This document shows, piece after piece, positions 33,800 through 42,396 of a stretch of 64,000 bases of DNA. Below the pieces are notes generated by a model that saw only the letters and a program-made list of their open reading frames with translations, made no database searches and was not told the DNA's origin. The translations under genes were made by a program, and so were the position numbers. Each line of letters opens with the position of its first letter. Position 1 is the first letter of the stretch. The stretch is from Streptomyces griseiscabiei (GTDB lineage: Bacteria; Actinomycetota; Actinomycetes; Streptomycetales; Streptomycetaceae), in assembly GCF_020010925.1 (NCBI RefSeq), contig NZ_JAGJBZ010000001.1, positions 992,001-1,056,000 of the forward strand. Direction: 5' to 3'.

Positions 33800-34795
33800 A
33801 TGGAGAGCCAGGTCGTGGGGCCGGCGCTGCCGGAGAGCAGGGGGCGGGTGTCGGCTGCCGTCGTGGGGTGTCTGCGGAGGGCGGGGGCGCCGCCGGACAA
33901 CCGGGTGATCGCGGGCGCCGACCCCTTCGGCGAGGATCTTCAGCTCGCCCTCTACCTCTGCTACGAGCTGCACTACCGCGGCTTCGCCGACGTCGACGCC
34001 GACCTCGAATGGGACCCCGAGCTGCTGCGCTGCCGGGCGGCCCTGGAGTGGCCGTTCCTCGAAAGCCTGCGCGACCGGGCCACCCGGCACACGAGCGCCC
34101 GGGAGGCACTGGACGAACTGCTCGTGGAACCGGCGGACGGCGACGCGGGCGGGGTCGGTGACTTCCTCCAGGACCGGGGCGAGCTGTGGCAGGTGCGGGA
34201 GTACGCGGCGCTGCGCTCGCTCTACCACCTCAAGGAGGCCGACCCGCACGCGTTCGTGCTGCCCCGGCTGTGGGGGCGGGCGAAGGCGGGGATGGCCGCG
34301 GTGGAGTTCGACGAGTTCGGCGGGGGCCGGGCCGAGCGGGTGCACGCCCGCCTCTTCGCCGACCTGATGACCGACCTGGGGCTCGACCCGGCGTACGGCC
34401 GCTATGTGGACTCCGCCGGGGCCGAGGCGCTCGCCCTGGTGAACCTGATGTCCCTCTTCGGGCTGCACCGGGCCCTGCGCGGCGCCCTGGTCGGCCACTT
34501 CGCGACCGTCGAGATCACCTCCTCCCCCGGCTCCCGGCGGCTCGCCCGCGCGATGCGGCGGACCGGGGCGGGCGCCGCCGCCGAGCACTTCTACGACGAG
34601 CACGTCGAGGCCGACGCCGTACACGAGCAGGTCGTGCGGCGGGAGGTCGTCGCCGGGCTGCTGGAGGAGGAACCGCAGCTGGACGCCGACGTGGCCTTCG
34701 GCGTCGACGCCACCAACCATCTGGAGGACGCCCTCGCCGACCGTCTCCTCGGAGCGTGGCGGGCGGGTCGGTCGTCGCTCCGGACGCCGGTGTGA
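33800..34795 (+). CDS. iron-containing redox enzyme family protein (heme-oxygenase-like diiron fold)
   Basis: 331 residues, all-helical. Conserved acidic/His positions are visible in YELHYRGFADVD, VEFDEFGGGRAERVHARLF, and GHFATVEITSSPGSRR...AEHFYDEHVEADAVHE, consistent with a dimetal centre of the HDO superfamily. Such enzymes perform oxidative C-C or C-N chemistry; the substrate is unknown. The CDGSH gene follows 30 bp downstream and may supply electrons or iron-sulfur. Confidence 0.82.
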   Translation: MESQVVGPALPESRGRVSAAVVGCLRRAGAPPDNRVIAGADPFGEDLQLALYLCYELHYRGFADVDADLEWDPELLRCRAALEWPFLESLRDRATRHTSAREALDELLVEPADGDAGGVGDFLQDRGELWQVREYAALRSLYHLKEADPHAFVLPRLWGRAKAGMAAVEFDEFGGGRAERVHARLFADLMTDLGLDPAYGRYVDSAGAEALALVNLMSLFGLHRALRGALVGHFATVEITSSPGSRRLARAMRRTGAGAAAEHFYDEHVEADAVHEQVVRREVVAGLLEEEPQLDADVAFGVDATNHLEDALADRLLGAWRAGRSSLRTPV

Positions 34796-34825
34796 CGCGC
34801 CCGCGAGACGAGAAGTGAGGAGCCG

Positions 34826-35038
34826 GTGATCGCCATGCCGAACGCCCCCGCCGAACCCTGCCGCATCACCCTCCAGCGCCCCGGTCCCCTCCTGGTCGAG
34901 GGCCCGGTCGAGGTCACGCTGGAGGACGGCACCACCGTGTCGTCGGACCGCTTCCGCGTCGCGCTGTGCACCTGCCGCCGCAGCGGGATCTATCCGTGGT
35001 GCGACACCAGCCACCGCCTCCGACGCCGGGACCGTTGA
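34826..35038 (+). CDS. CDGSH-type iron-sulfur protein
   Basis: 70 residues from GTG 34826 (GTGAGGAG upstream). CTCRRSGIYPWCDTSH matches the C-x-C...P-x-C-D-x-S-H ligand set for a [2Fe-2S] cluster (three Cys, one His), with Thr in the usual Gly position. Probably operonic with the diiron-type protein upstream. Confidence 0.88.
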   Translation: MIAMPNAPAEPCRITLQRPGPLLVEGPVEVTLEDGTTVSSDRFRVALCTCRRSGIYPWCDTSHRLRRRDR

Positions 35039-35086
35039 ACGCCGCCGGGCTCTTTTCCCGTGCGCTCACGCCCACCCCATCGACTC

Positions 35087-35124
35087 CTCTGACTCAGTCA
35101 GCTATTCTCCTGACTGAGTCAGAG
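35087..35124. promoter_or_regulatory. 15-bp inverted repeat over a -10 box, MarR operator candidate
   Basis: CTCTGACTCAGTCAG (35087-35101) and its exact complement (35110-35124) flank CTATTCTC. Each arm contains an 11-bp palindrome, TGACTCAGTCA or TGACTGAGTCA. A TATTCT -10-like box falls between them. It lies 38 bp before the MarR-GNAT gene, so autoregulation is likely. Confidence 0.75.
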
Positions 35125-35161
35125 ATGAACGGACGGCGGGGCGGCCACAAGGGGGCGATCG

Positions 35162-36214
35162 GTGATGACCGTGCACGACATCCGCGCGTTCAACCGCTTC
35201 TACACGAACGTGATCGGCGCGCTGGACTACGGCCGCCAGGTGTACGCCCCCTACACGCTCACCGAGGCGCGCGTGCTGTGGGAGCTGGCGCACACCGCGC
35301 GGGCGGAGGCGGCGGAGCTGCGGGCCGAGCTGTCGCTGGACTCGGGGTATCTGAGCCGGCTGCTGGCGAAGTTCGAGAAGGACGGGCTGGTCGAGCGGGC
35401 GCGGTCGGCGCGCGATCCCCGGCGGCAGCGGGTGACGCTCACCGCGCGCGGCCGGGAGACGGCCGCGCTGCTCGGGGAGCGGTCCGACGAGGCGGTGGGC
35501 TCCCTGCTGTCGACCGTGCCGCCCGCCGACCGGCCCCGGCTGACCGAGGCGATGGGCGACATCCGCGCGATCCTCGGCGACCGCCGCCGCACGCCGGACC
35601 CCGACGACGTACGGCTGCGCGGGCCGCTCCCCGGCGACCTGGGCTGGATCGTGCAGCGCAACGCGGCGCTGTACGCGGCGGAGTACGGGTTCGACGCGGA
35701 CTACGAGACGCTGGTGGCGCGGATCGTCGCGGACTACGCCGAGCAGCGGGACCCGGAGCGGGAGCGGCTGTGGATCGCCGAGGTGGACGGGCGGCCGGTG
35801 GGGTGCGTGATGTGCGTACGGGACGAGTCGCCCGGGGCCGCGCGGCTGCGGCTGCTGCTCGTCGAACCGGAGGCGCGGGGGCTGCGTATCGGGGACCGCC
35901 TGGTCGGGGCCGTCGTGGACTTCGCCCGCGAGACCGGCTACCGCGAGGTCGTCCTGTGGACCAACGACTGTCTCGCCGCCGCCCGCCGGATCTACCGGCG
36001 CCACGGCTTCACGCTCGTCGCCGAGAAGCCCCACCGCTCGTTCGGCGTGGACCTGGTGGGCCAGGACTGGCGGCTGGAGCTGCCGGCGGCCCCGGGGCAC
36101 GGGGAAGCCGCCTCCCCCGCGTCCGAAGGGCAGCCGGGACAGCCGGGACAGGCAGGACAGGCAGGACAGGCAGGACAGGCAGGCAGGCAGGCAGGCAGCC
36201 GGGACAGCACATGA
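35162..36214 (+). CDS. MarR-GNAT fusion: helix-turn-helix regulator with acetyltransferase domain
   Basis: 350 residues from GTG 35162 (ATG 35165 adjacent). Residues 1-145 are a MarR winged helix (LSLDSGYLSRLLAKFEKDGL; DPRRQRVTLTARG). About 160-315 is a GNAT domain with the acetyl-CoA loop VEPEARGLRIGDRLVGAVV and LWTNDCLAAARRIYRRHGF. The C-terminal 28 residues are a GQPGQAGQAG repeat tail made by a 9-bp tandem repeat. Likely autoregulated through the inverted repeat just upstream. Confidence 0.9.
   Translation: MMTVHDIRAFNRFYTNVIGALDYGRQVYAPYTLTEARVLWELAHTARAEAAELRAELSLDSGYLSRLLAKFEKDGLVERARSARDPRRQRVTLTARGRETAALLGERSDEAVGSLLSTVPPADRPRLTEAMGDIRAILGDRRRTPDPDDVRLRGPLPGDLGWIVQRNAALYAAEYGFDADYETLVARIVADYAEQRDPERERLWIAEVDGRPVGCVMCVRDESPGAARLRLLLVEPEARGLRIGDRLVGAVVDFARETGYREVVLWTNDCLAAARRIYRRHGFTLVAEKPHRSFGVDLVGQDWRLELPAAPGHGEAASPASEGQPGQPGQAGQAGQAGQAGRQAGSRDST
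36131..36205. repeat. 9-bp coding tandem repeat grading into a 4-bp AGGC repeat
   Basis: Units CAGCCGGGA (2) then CAGGCAGGA (about 4) and an AGGC run lie inside the 3' end of the MarR-GNAT gene. The 9-bp unit keeps frame, but the AGGC run would shift frame if copy number changed. Confidence 0.8.
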
Positions 36215-36247
36215 CCGGGTGACGTGTGACGTGTACGGTCCGAAGGC

Positions 36248-37054
36248 ATGAAACTCGCGTTCTCCACCCTCGGCGTCCCCGGCCTCCCCGTCACCGATGT
36301 CCTCCAGCTCGCCGTCACCCACGGCTACCACGGCGTGGAACTGCGCGCCCATCCCGAGGAGCCGGTGCATCCCGGTATCGGGGCGGACGAACGGGCCGCC
36401 GTGGCGGCCGAGTTCAAGGCGGCGGGCGTCGAGATCCTCGGCCTCGCCGGGTACGCGCGGGTCGCCGCGCCGGGCGAGGACGGCCCCGTGCTCGACGAGA
36501 TCCGCCGGCTGCTCGACCTGGCACGGGATCTGGGGGCGCCCTACATCCGCGTCTTCCCCGGTGCCGATCTGGACGGCGGCCAGAGCCGGGAGGAGGCCGA
36601 CGCGATCGCCGCCCGGCGGCTCGGCACGGCGGCGGAGGACGCGGCCGACCGGGGCGTACGCGTGCTGCTGGAGACCCATGACTCGCACCGCACCGGCGCC
36701 GACGCGATCCGTGTCCTCGGTCCGGTCGGCCACGGCAGTGTCGGCTCGCTCTGGGACGTGATGCACACCTGGCTCGGCGGCGAACAGCCCGCCGATTCCT
36801 ACGCCGCCCTCTCCCCCTTCCTCGGCTACGTCCAGGTCAAGGACATCGCCTCCCCCGAGGACACCACCCCGCTCGCGCTCGGCGCGGGCGTCCTCCCGCT
36901 CGGCGAGTGCGTCGAACTCCTCTCCCGCAAGGACTGGGACGGCTGGCTCTGCTGGGAGTACGAGAAGCGGTGGTACGAGGAGGCCACGCCGCTGCCGGAA
37001 CTGCTCGCGGCGGGCCGGGAGCACCTGGGGCGCCTGCTGAACGACGCCGCGTAG
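36248..37054 (+). CDS. sugar phosphate isomerase/epimerase
   Basis: 268 residues; TIM-barrel of the hydroxypyruvate-isomerase/IolE-like group. LAFSTLGVPGLPVTDVLQLA opens the barrel. Metal-ligand positions appear in VRVLLETHDSH, SLWDVMHTWLGGE, YVQVKDIA and GWLCWEYEKRW. GAAGG lies just before the ATG. Follows the MarR-GNAT gene by 33 bp. Different from the isomerase in the LacI operon. Confidence 0.87.
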   Translation: MKLAFSTLGVPGLPVTDVLQLAVTHGYHGVELRAHPEEPVHPGIGADERAAVAAEFKAAGVEILGLAGYARVAAPGEDGPVLDEIRRLLDLARDLGAPYIRVFPGADLDGGQSREEADAIAARRLGTAAEDAADRGVRVLLETHDSHRTGADAIRVLGPVGHGSVGSLWDVMHTWLGGEQPADSYAALSPFLGYVQVKDIASPEDTTPLALGAGVLPLGECVELLSRKDWDGWLCWEYEKRWYEEATPLPELLAAGREHLGRLLNDAA

Positions 37055-37236
37055 GGGTTCCGCCCGCGCACCGGTTTTGACCACGAATCAGTATCGAGTC
37101 ACCCAAAGCCGATCACCCGTCGGACAATTACCGACAGTAACTCTTGGAAAACTGAGCGCTGCGGTACGCCCTTACAGCAGACTTACCTCCCGCAACAGCC
37201 ATGCGCAACTGGCCATGTATCGGGGGGATTTGGCAT

Positions 37237-38160
37237 ATGCAAGGCACGGTCGACGGATTCAGCTACGGTGCGGTCACCCCGGTGGCCGCCTATGTCATGG
37301 CCTGCCTGGGCGCGGCGCTCGGACTGCGCTGTGTGGTCAGGTCGGTCTACAACGAACAGTCCTGGAAGCCGGGTTGGCTGGCGCTGGGCGCCGCGTGCAT
37401 CGGGTGCGGCATCTGGACCATGCACTTCATCGCGATGGTCGGCTTCCGGGTGAAGGAGAGCCAGATCCGCTACGACGTGGGGCTGACCGTGCTCAGCCTC
37501 GCCGTCGCCATCGCGGTCGTCGGTATCGGGGTCTTCGCGGTGGGCTACCGCGGCGTCAGCACGTCCACGCTGTGCTCGGCGGGCTGCGTCACGGGGCTCG
37601 GTGTGGCCGCGATGCACTATCTGGGCATGGCCGCGATCCAGTTCAACGGCTACATCCAGTACGACATCGCGGTCGTCGCCCTCTCCGTCGGCATCGCCAT
37701 CGCCGCCGCGACCGCCGCGCTGTGGGCGGCCGTGTCGATCCGGGGGTTCCTCACCAGTCTGGGGGCCAGCCTGGTGATGGGGGTAGCGGTCTCCGGCATG
37801 CACTACACGGGCATGGCCGCGGTGGGCGTGCACCTGCACGGCACCACCGGCGGCACGTTCACCGGCGAGTCGCCCACGTCGATCCTGCTGCCCATGCTCA
37901 TCGGGCCGGTCATCTTCCTGCTTCTCGCGGGCGTGGTCGTGATGTTCGACCCGATGCTCGTCCTGGGCGAGGGCGACTGGGACCGGTCAGCCGCCACGCG
38001 CGGGCGGGAGCCCCAGCGCGGCCCCTGGCGCGCCGACCGCCCCGACGTCCCCCTCCAGCACCCGGACCCCGACCCCTCCGGCTCCCTCTTCGCCCCCCGT
38101 CCCCGCCGGACGGCTCCACCGGAGCCCCAGGGGACGGGGCGCCGGGTCCAGCCGTGGTGA
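37237..38160 (+). CDS. MHYT-domain integral membrane sensor
   Basis: 307 residues from ATG 37237 (CGGGGGGAT upstream). Seven transmembrane helices contain three MHYT-type motifs, MHFIAM, MHYLGM and MHYTGM, proposed in this family to bind copper and sense O2, CO or NO. The C-terminal 65 residues are a Pro/Arg-rich cytoplasmic tail with no GGDEF or kinase domain, so it is a stand-alone MHYT protein. Confidence 0.92.
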   Translation: MQGTVDGFSYGAVTPVAAYVMACLGAALGLRCVVRSVYNEQSWKPGWLALGAACIGCGIWTMHFIAMVGFRVKESQIRYDVGLTVLSLAVAIAVVGIGVFAVGYRGVSTSTLCSAGCVTGLGVAAMHYLGMAAIQFNGYIQYDIAVVALSVGIAIAAATAALWAAVSIRGFLTSLGASLVMGVAVSGMHYTGMAAVGVHLHGTTGGTFTGESPTSILLPMLIGPVIFLLLAGVVVMFDPMLVLGEGDWDRSAATRGREPQRGPWRADRPDVPLQHPDPDPSGSLFAPRPRRTAPPEPQGTGRRVQPW

Positions 38161-38228
38161 GCGGGGTTCGCCGCCGGGTGCGTTTTCAGGTGCGGGTCCG
38201 GTGGGGGGCTGGTGGGGGGGGGCTGGTC

Positions 38229-38248
38229 GCGCAGTTCCCCGCGCCCCT
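38229..38248. repeat. dispersed repeat, copy A (single arm)
   Basis: Core GCGCAGTTCCCCGCGCCCCT with the family's upstream flank (GGTGCGGGTCCGGTGGGG). Only one arm is present here. It lies between convergent genes. Confidence 0.8.
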
Positions 38249-38295
38249 AAGAGACCGGGGCCCCGCAGCCTCGAACGGCGACCGGCGGCGGGCCA

Positions 38296-39036
38296 CTAGG
38301 CGCCGGGCTCCCGCAGCAGTCGGGGCTGTACTCGTTCCTCCACCGCCGCGTCGCCCTCGCGCCGCACGATGTACGCGCCCTTGCCCGGGAGTTCGGTGAC
38401 CGCCTCCGTCAGACGGGTGCCGTGGTAGACGAGACCGACGCCGTCGTCCGTGCAGTGGGTCTCGGGCAGGGTGCCGTCGGCGACGAGGCGGTGGGTCAGG
38501 GGGCGGCGGCCCTCGTCGACGTCGTAGTGGACGCCGTTGCCGTACGGGAGGAACCCCAACGCGTCGGTCACCGGGCGGAGTCGCGGGCCGAAGGAGTCCG
38601 TCGTACCGCCGTGGAACCAGCAGATGGAGCCCGCGCTGACCCCGCTGAGGACGACGCCGGACTGCCAGGCCCGACGGAGGATGCCGTCGAGTCCGTGGAC
38701 GCGCCAGACGGCCAGCAGGTTGGCGACCGAGCCGCCCATGACCCAGACGACGTCCTGGTCGAGGACGGCCGCCTCGATGTCCTCGATGTTCGGCATCGGG
38801 AAGAGCGCGAGCGGTGTCAGATCGAAGCCCGCGACCCGTGCCGCCTCGCTCATGCGCGCGGTCATGTGCTCGGCGTCCCCGATCGCCGTGCCGATGTACA
38901 TGACCTTCGGCCGCCGCCCGCTCACCCCCGACAGCTCGACGGCGTGGTGCACGAGGGAGTGGAAGGTCACCCGGGTGCGGTCACCGACGCGGTGGCCGCC
39001 CGAGGTGGCGACGATGGTGGGCTCGGGGGCGGTCAT
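38296..39036 (-). CDS. peptidase E-like protein (S51 family)
   Basis: 246 residues from ATG 39036. VWVMGGSVANLLAVWRVHG and the nucleophile elbow GVSAGSICW (catalytic Ser134) mark the S51 dipeptidase/cyanophycinase-like family. Relatives cleave Asp-X dipeptides in the cytoplasm. No signal peptide. Stand-alone, flanked by repeat copies A and B. Confidence 0.88.
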   Translation of the reverse strand: MTAPEPTIVATSGGHRVGDRTRVTFHSLVHHAVELSGVSGRRPKVMYIGTAIGDAEHMTARMSEAARVAGFDLTPLALFPMPNIEDIEAAVLDQDVVWVMGGSVANLLAVWRVHGLDGILRRAWQSGVVLSGVSAGSICWFHGGTTDSFGPRLRPVTDALGFLPYGNGVHYDVDEGRRPLTHRLVADGTLPETHCTDDGVGLVYHGTRLTEAVTELPGKGAYIVRREGDAAVEERVQPRLLREPGA

Positions 39037-39104
39037 GGCCTGGAGGTTAGTGGAAGGTGTGCGGACGTCGCGGCGAGGGGCGCCTAGGGGGGTGGGGGTG
39101 CGGA

Positions 39105-39361
39105 TTCGTCGGCGGGTGCGGGTGGTTCGTGGTTGCTCGCGCAGTTCCCCGCGCCCCTGAAAGACCAGGCCCCTGCGGGCCTGGAAGACCAGCCCTCCGC
39201 GGCCTGAAAGCCCACCGGCGGCGGGCCTGAAAGACCACCGGCGGCAGCGGGCCTGAAAGATCACCCGAGGTGGCGGGCCTGAGACGCACGGGGCGCAGCC
39301 CCGGCTTTTCAGGGGCGCGGGGAACTGCGCGAGAAGCCCCACCGGGCCCGCACCCGCCAAA
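39105..39361. repeat. dispersed inverted-repeat element, copy B
   Basis: Left core 39139-39158 and inverted right core 39311-39330. The flanks TTCGTCGGCGGGTGCGGGT and GGGCCCGCACCCGCC extend the pairing. The interior is about five 23-26 bp units of the form GAAAGACCA...GCGGGCCT. It lies between the divergent peptidase E and GH3 genes. I see no gene in 39037-39628. Confidence 0.85.
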
Positions 39362-39628
39362 GAACCCGCACCCCCCACCCCCCTGACCACCCCCAACCCC
39401 ACCCGTACCGACTTCCCGAAATCGCTCCTCCCCGGGGAACCCGAACCCACCCCGCCCCGTCCAACCCCCACGCCGCCGGATGAGTCTCCGCAGTGCGGTG
39501 TCGGCCTCGCTGCTGGCTGCGATCGCTGACCAACCCTCTCCACCGCCTGCGGCCGGCGGCACGCCGTCATCGGTGCGCCCCCCTCCTCAGCGCCGGTGAC
39601 GGCCCCTCATGTGTCGCCGTGCGGTCCC

Positions 39629-39675
39629 TTGACCGAAAGAAACTTCCCGGATAATCGTGACACCTTGGAAGTTTC
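39629..39675 (+). promoter_or_regulatory. promoter and operator of the GH3 gene
   Basis: TTGACC (39629-39634) with GATAAT or TAATCG 15-17 bp on forms a promoter. GAAACTTCC (39639-39647) and GGAAGTTTC (39667-39675) are a perfect 9-bp inverted repeat straddling the -10 and expected start site, so a repressor could act here. Confidence 0.6.
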
Positions 39676-39706
39676 CTTCAGCAGATCTCCGGAAGGAGCG
39701 CCGCAC

Positions 39707-41530
39707 GTGCCCTCCAGACGTACCGTTCTCGCCGCCACGGCCGGCGTCACCACGGCCCTGGCCCTCGGCACCGACGCACGGGCCGACGCCGCCGACAGCA
39801 CACACGACGACACCTCGCTCCGCCGCCTCGTCTCCCGGATGAGCCTGGAGGAGAAGGTCGGCCAGCTCTTCGTGATGCGGGTCTACGGGCACTCGGCGAC
39901 CGCGCCGGACCAGGCCGACATCGACGCCAACCTCCAGGAGATCGGGGTCCGGACGGCCGCCGAGCTGCTGGCGAAGTACCGGGTCGGCGGGATCATCTAC
40001 TTCTCGTGGGCGCACAACACCCGCGACCCGCACCAGATCGCCGCCCTCTCCAACGGCATCCAGCGCGCCTCCCTCGCCCTCCCCCGCGGTCTGCCCGTCC
40101 TCGTCTCCACCGACCAGGAGCATGGTGCCGTGGCAAGGGTCGGCGCGCCCGCCACGCTGCTGCCGGGGGCGATGGCCCTGGGAGCGGGGGGTTCGCCCGC
40201 CGACGCCCGTGAGGCGGGGCGCGTCGGGGGCGCCGAGTTGCGCGCGCTCGGCGTGCGGCAGGACTACGCACCGGTCGCCGACGTGAACGTCAACCCGGCC
40301 AACCCGGTCATCGGCGTCCGGTCCTTCGGCGCCGACCCCGAGGCCGTCGCGGGGCTGGTCGCCGCGCAGGTGAAGGGCTATCAGGGCGCGGGGGTGGCGG
40401 CCACCGCCAAGCACTTCCCGGGGCACGGGGACACGGCCGTCGACAGCCACTACGGCTTCCCGGTCATCGAGCACACCCGCGCGCAGTGGACGGCCCTGGA
40501 CGCCCCGCCGTTCCGCGCCGCGATCCGGGCCGGCATCGACTCGATCATGACCGCGCACATCATGGTCCCGGCCCTGGACCCCTCAGGCGACCCGGCCACC
40601 CTCTCCCGCCCGATCCTCACCGGCATCCTCCGCGGCGAGCTGGGCTACGACGGCGTCGTGGTCACCGACTCGCTCGGGATGCAGGGCGTACGGGAGAAGT
40701 ACGGCGACGACCAGGTGCCGGTGCTGGCGCTGAGGGCCGGGGTGGATCAGCTGCTCAACCCGCCCTCGATCGACGTGGCGTGGCACGCGGTCCTGGCCGC
40801 CGTACGGGCGGGTGAGCCGACCGAGGCGCGGCTCGACGAGTCGGTCCTGCGCATCCTGCGGCTCAAGGCGCGGCTCGGGCTGTTCGAGCGGCCGTATGTC
40901 GACGAGGGAGGCGTGGACCGGATCGTGGGCGTCCGGCGGCATCTGGACACCGCCGACCGGATCGCCGAGCGGACCACGACCCTCCTGGTCAACGAGGGGC
41001 CGCTGCTGCCGCTGTCCCGGCGTACGCACCGCAACGTGCTGGTGGTCGGCGCCGACCCGGCGTCCCCGTCGGGCACCACGGGACCGCCCACGGCCGTCCT
41101 CGCCGCCGAGCTCGCCTCCCTCGGCTTCACCACCACCAGCCTGTCGACCGGTACGGCCCCGACGCCGGACCTCGTCGACCGGGCCGTGGCGGCGGCCGGG
41201 GGCAAGGACGCGGTGGTCGTGGCAACGTACAACGTGACGGCGGACAGTACGCAGCGGACCCTGGTCGAGCGGCTGGTCGCCACCGGGGTGCCGGTGGTCG
41301 CCGTCGCCGTCCGCAACCCGTACGACGTGGCCCAACTGCCGGGCGTGAAGGGCTTCTTGGCCTCGTACTCCTGGACGGACGTCGAGGTGCGGGCGGCGGC
41401 GCGGGTGCTGGCCGGGCGGGTCGCGCCGCGCGGCAGGCTGCCGGTGCCGGTGCAGAAGGCCGGTGACCCGGAGTCGGTGCTGTACCCGATCGGACACGGA
41501 CTGACGTACCCGGCCTCGGACACGGACTGA
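39707..41530 (+). CDS. Tat-exported glycoside hydrolase family 3 (NagZ-like)
   Basis: 607 residues from GTG 39707 (GGAAGGAG 8 nt upstream). Tat signal: PSRRTVLAATAGVTTALALG. KHFPGHGDT (235-243) followed by DSH is the loop that holds the acid/base His-Asp dyad of bacterial N-acetyl-beta-glucosaminidases. VVTDSLGM supplies the nucleophile (Asp321). A C-terminal GH3 alpha/beta domain runs to the end. Likely extracellular release of GlcNAc from chitin or wall oligosaccharides. Confidence 0.92.
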   Translation: MPSRRTVLAATAGVTTALALGTDARADAADSTHDDTSLRRLVSRMSLEEKVGQLFVMRVYGHSATAPDQADIDANLQEIGVRTAAELLAKYRVGGIIYFSWAHNTRDPHQIAALSNGIQRASLALPRGLPVLVSTDQEHGAVARVGAPATLLPGAMALGAGGSPADAREAGRVGGAELRALGVRQDYAPVADVNVNPANPVIGVRSFGADPEAVAGLVAAQVKGYQGAGVAATAKHFPGHGDTAVDSHYGFPVIEHTRAQWTALDAPPFRAAIRAGIDSIMTAHIMVPALDPSGDPATLSRPILTGILRGELGYDGVVVTDSLGMQGVREKYGDDQVPVLALRAGVDQLLNPPSIDVAWHAVLAAVRAGEPTEARLDESVLRILRLKARLGLFERPYVDEGGVDRIVGVRRHLDTADRIAERTTTLLVNEGPLLPLSRRTHRNVLVVGADPASPSGTTGPPTAVLAAELASLGFTTTSLSTGTAPTPDLVDRAVAAAGGKDAVVVATYNVTADSTQRTLVERLVATGVPVVAVAVRNPYDVAQLPGVKGFLASYSWTDVEVRAAARVLAGRVAPRGRLPVPVQKAGDPESVLYPIGHGLTYPASDTD

Positions 41531-41597
41531 CGTACCCGGCCTACGACACACACCCGTCGTCACCCCACCGACGTGCGCAAAGCACCCGGTTCGTCTG

Positions 41598-41623
41598 GCG
41601 TGCCCCTGAGGGGAGGGGCACGC
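41598..41623 (+). terminator. terminator hairpin after the GH3 gene
   Basis: GCGTGCCCCT and AGGGGCACGC form a perfect 10-bp stem with a 6-nt loop, 67 bp after the GH3 stop and before the next lipoprotein gene. Confidence 0.7.
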
Positions 41624-41649
41624 TGGACGGGTACATCGGGGGGTGGTTC

Positions 41650-42297
41650 ATGCGAGGAGTGCGTACCGGGCTGCTGCTGTCGACCGCGGTGCTGGCCGTC
41701 GCCGCGCTGTCGGGGTGTCAGGCCTGGTCGGGCGGGGTGGGCGGGGAGCCCGCGTCGGCGGCGGCCACGGTCACGACCGCGCCGACCCGGCCGACCGGGT
41801 ACGGGACGGTGTTCCTCGGGGTCGACGAGTGCAGTTCGTTCGGGACGACCAGCTTCACCGAGGTGCCCTGCGCGGGCGAGCGGGCCGCCGCCCGGGTCGT
41901 GGCCCGGCACGACGGCCGGGTGGGGCAGGGGCCGCTCTGCCCGCCGACCACCGACTTCGTCCTGCACATCAGCGAGTCCACCGACGAGCGGGACGGCGAC
42001 GACGAGGACGGCGACGGTTCCGTGCCGCAGGGCTACGCCTGTATGCGCAAGCTGCAGCCGCCGCACCCGGGCGACCCCGGCGGCGGGGGCGGGCCCCGCA
42101 CCATCGTCGGCGACTGCGTCTACGGGGCCGGGCGGGGCGAGGTCCGGGAGACGGCCTGCGACGGCAACGGCCGGCACGATCCGGAGTACGAGGTGACGAC
42201 GGCCGTCGCCACGAAGGAGCGGTGCCCGGCCACGACCGAGCTGTATGTGCGGCTGGGCGGCGGCAGCCGGCCGGTGGGGTGCGCGGTGCCGGTGTGA
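41650..42297 (+). CDS. secreted lipoprotein, unknown function
   Basis: 215 residues. Lipoprotein signal ending AALSGC, lipidated Cys at 23. The mature part has eight further Cys in pairs (ECSSFG, VPCAGE, PLCPPT, YACMRK, GDCVYG, TACDGN, ERCPAT, VGCAVP), suggesting four disulfides. An acidic DERDGDDEDGDG segment could bind metal. Not recognised beyond streptomycete secreted proteins. Confidence 0.75.
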   Translation: MRGVRTGLLLSTAVLAVAALSGCQAWSGGVGGEPASAAATVTTAPTRPTGYGTVFLGVDECSSFGTTSFTEVPCAGERAAARVVARHDGRVGQGPLCPPTTDFVLHISESTDERDGDDEDGDGSVPQGYACMRKLQPPHPGDPGGGGGPRTIVGDCVYGAGRGEVRETACDGNGRHDPEYEVTTAVATKERCPATTELYVRLGGGSRPVGCAVPV

Positions 42298-42335
42298 ACG
42301 ACCGGGCACCACCGACGACCGGACACCACCGACGA

Positions 42336-42375
42336 CCGGGCCCCGGTGCCACCATGAGGCGGCACCGGGGCCCGG
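42336..42375. terminator. bidirectional terminator between convergent genes
   Basis: Perfect 15-bp stem (42336-42350 with 42361-42375) with a 10-nt loop, between the convergent lipoprotein and S37 peptidase genes. Two 18-bp ACCACCGACGACCGG-type direct repeats precede it. Confidence 0.85.
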
Positions 42376-42396
42376 CTCAGCCGGACGGACGGCCTG

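Noticed and set aside
38220..38260. Copy A as an ordinary terminator of the MHYT gene
   Set aside because: The core alone forms no good hairpin and is the same sequence as the arms of the other elements, so it is better treated as a solo arm.
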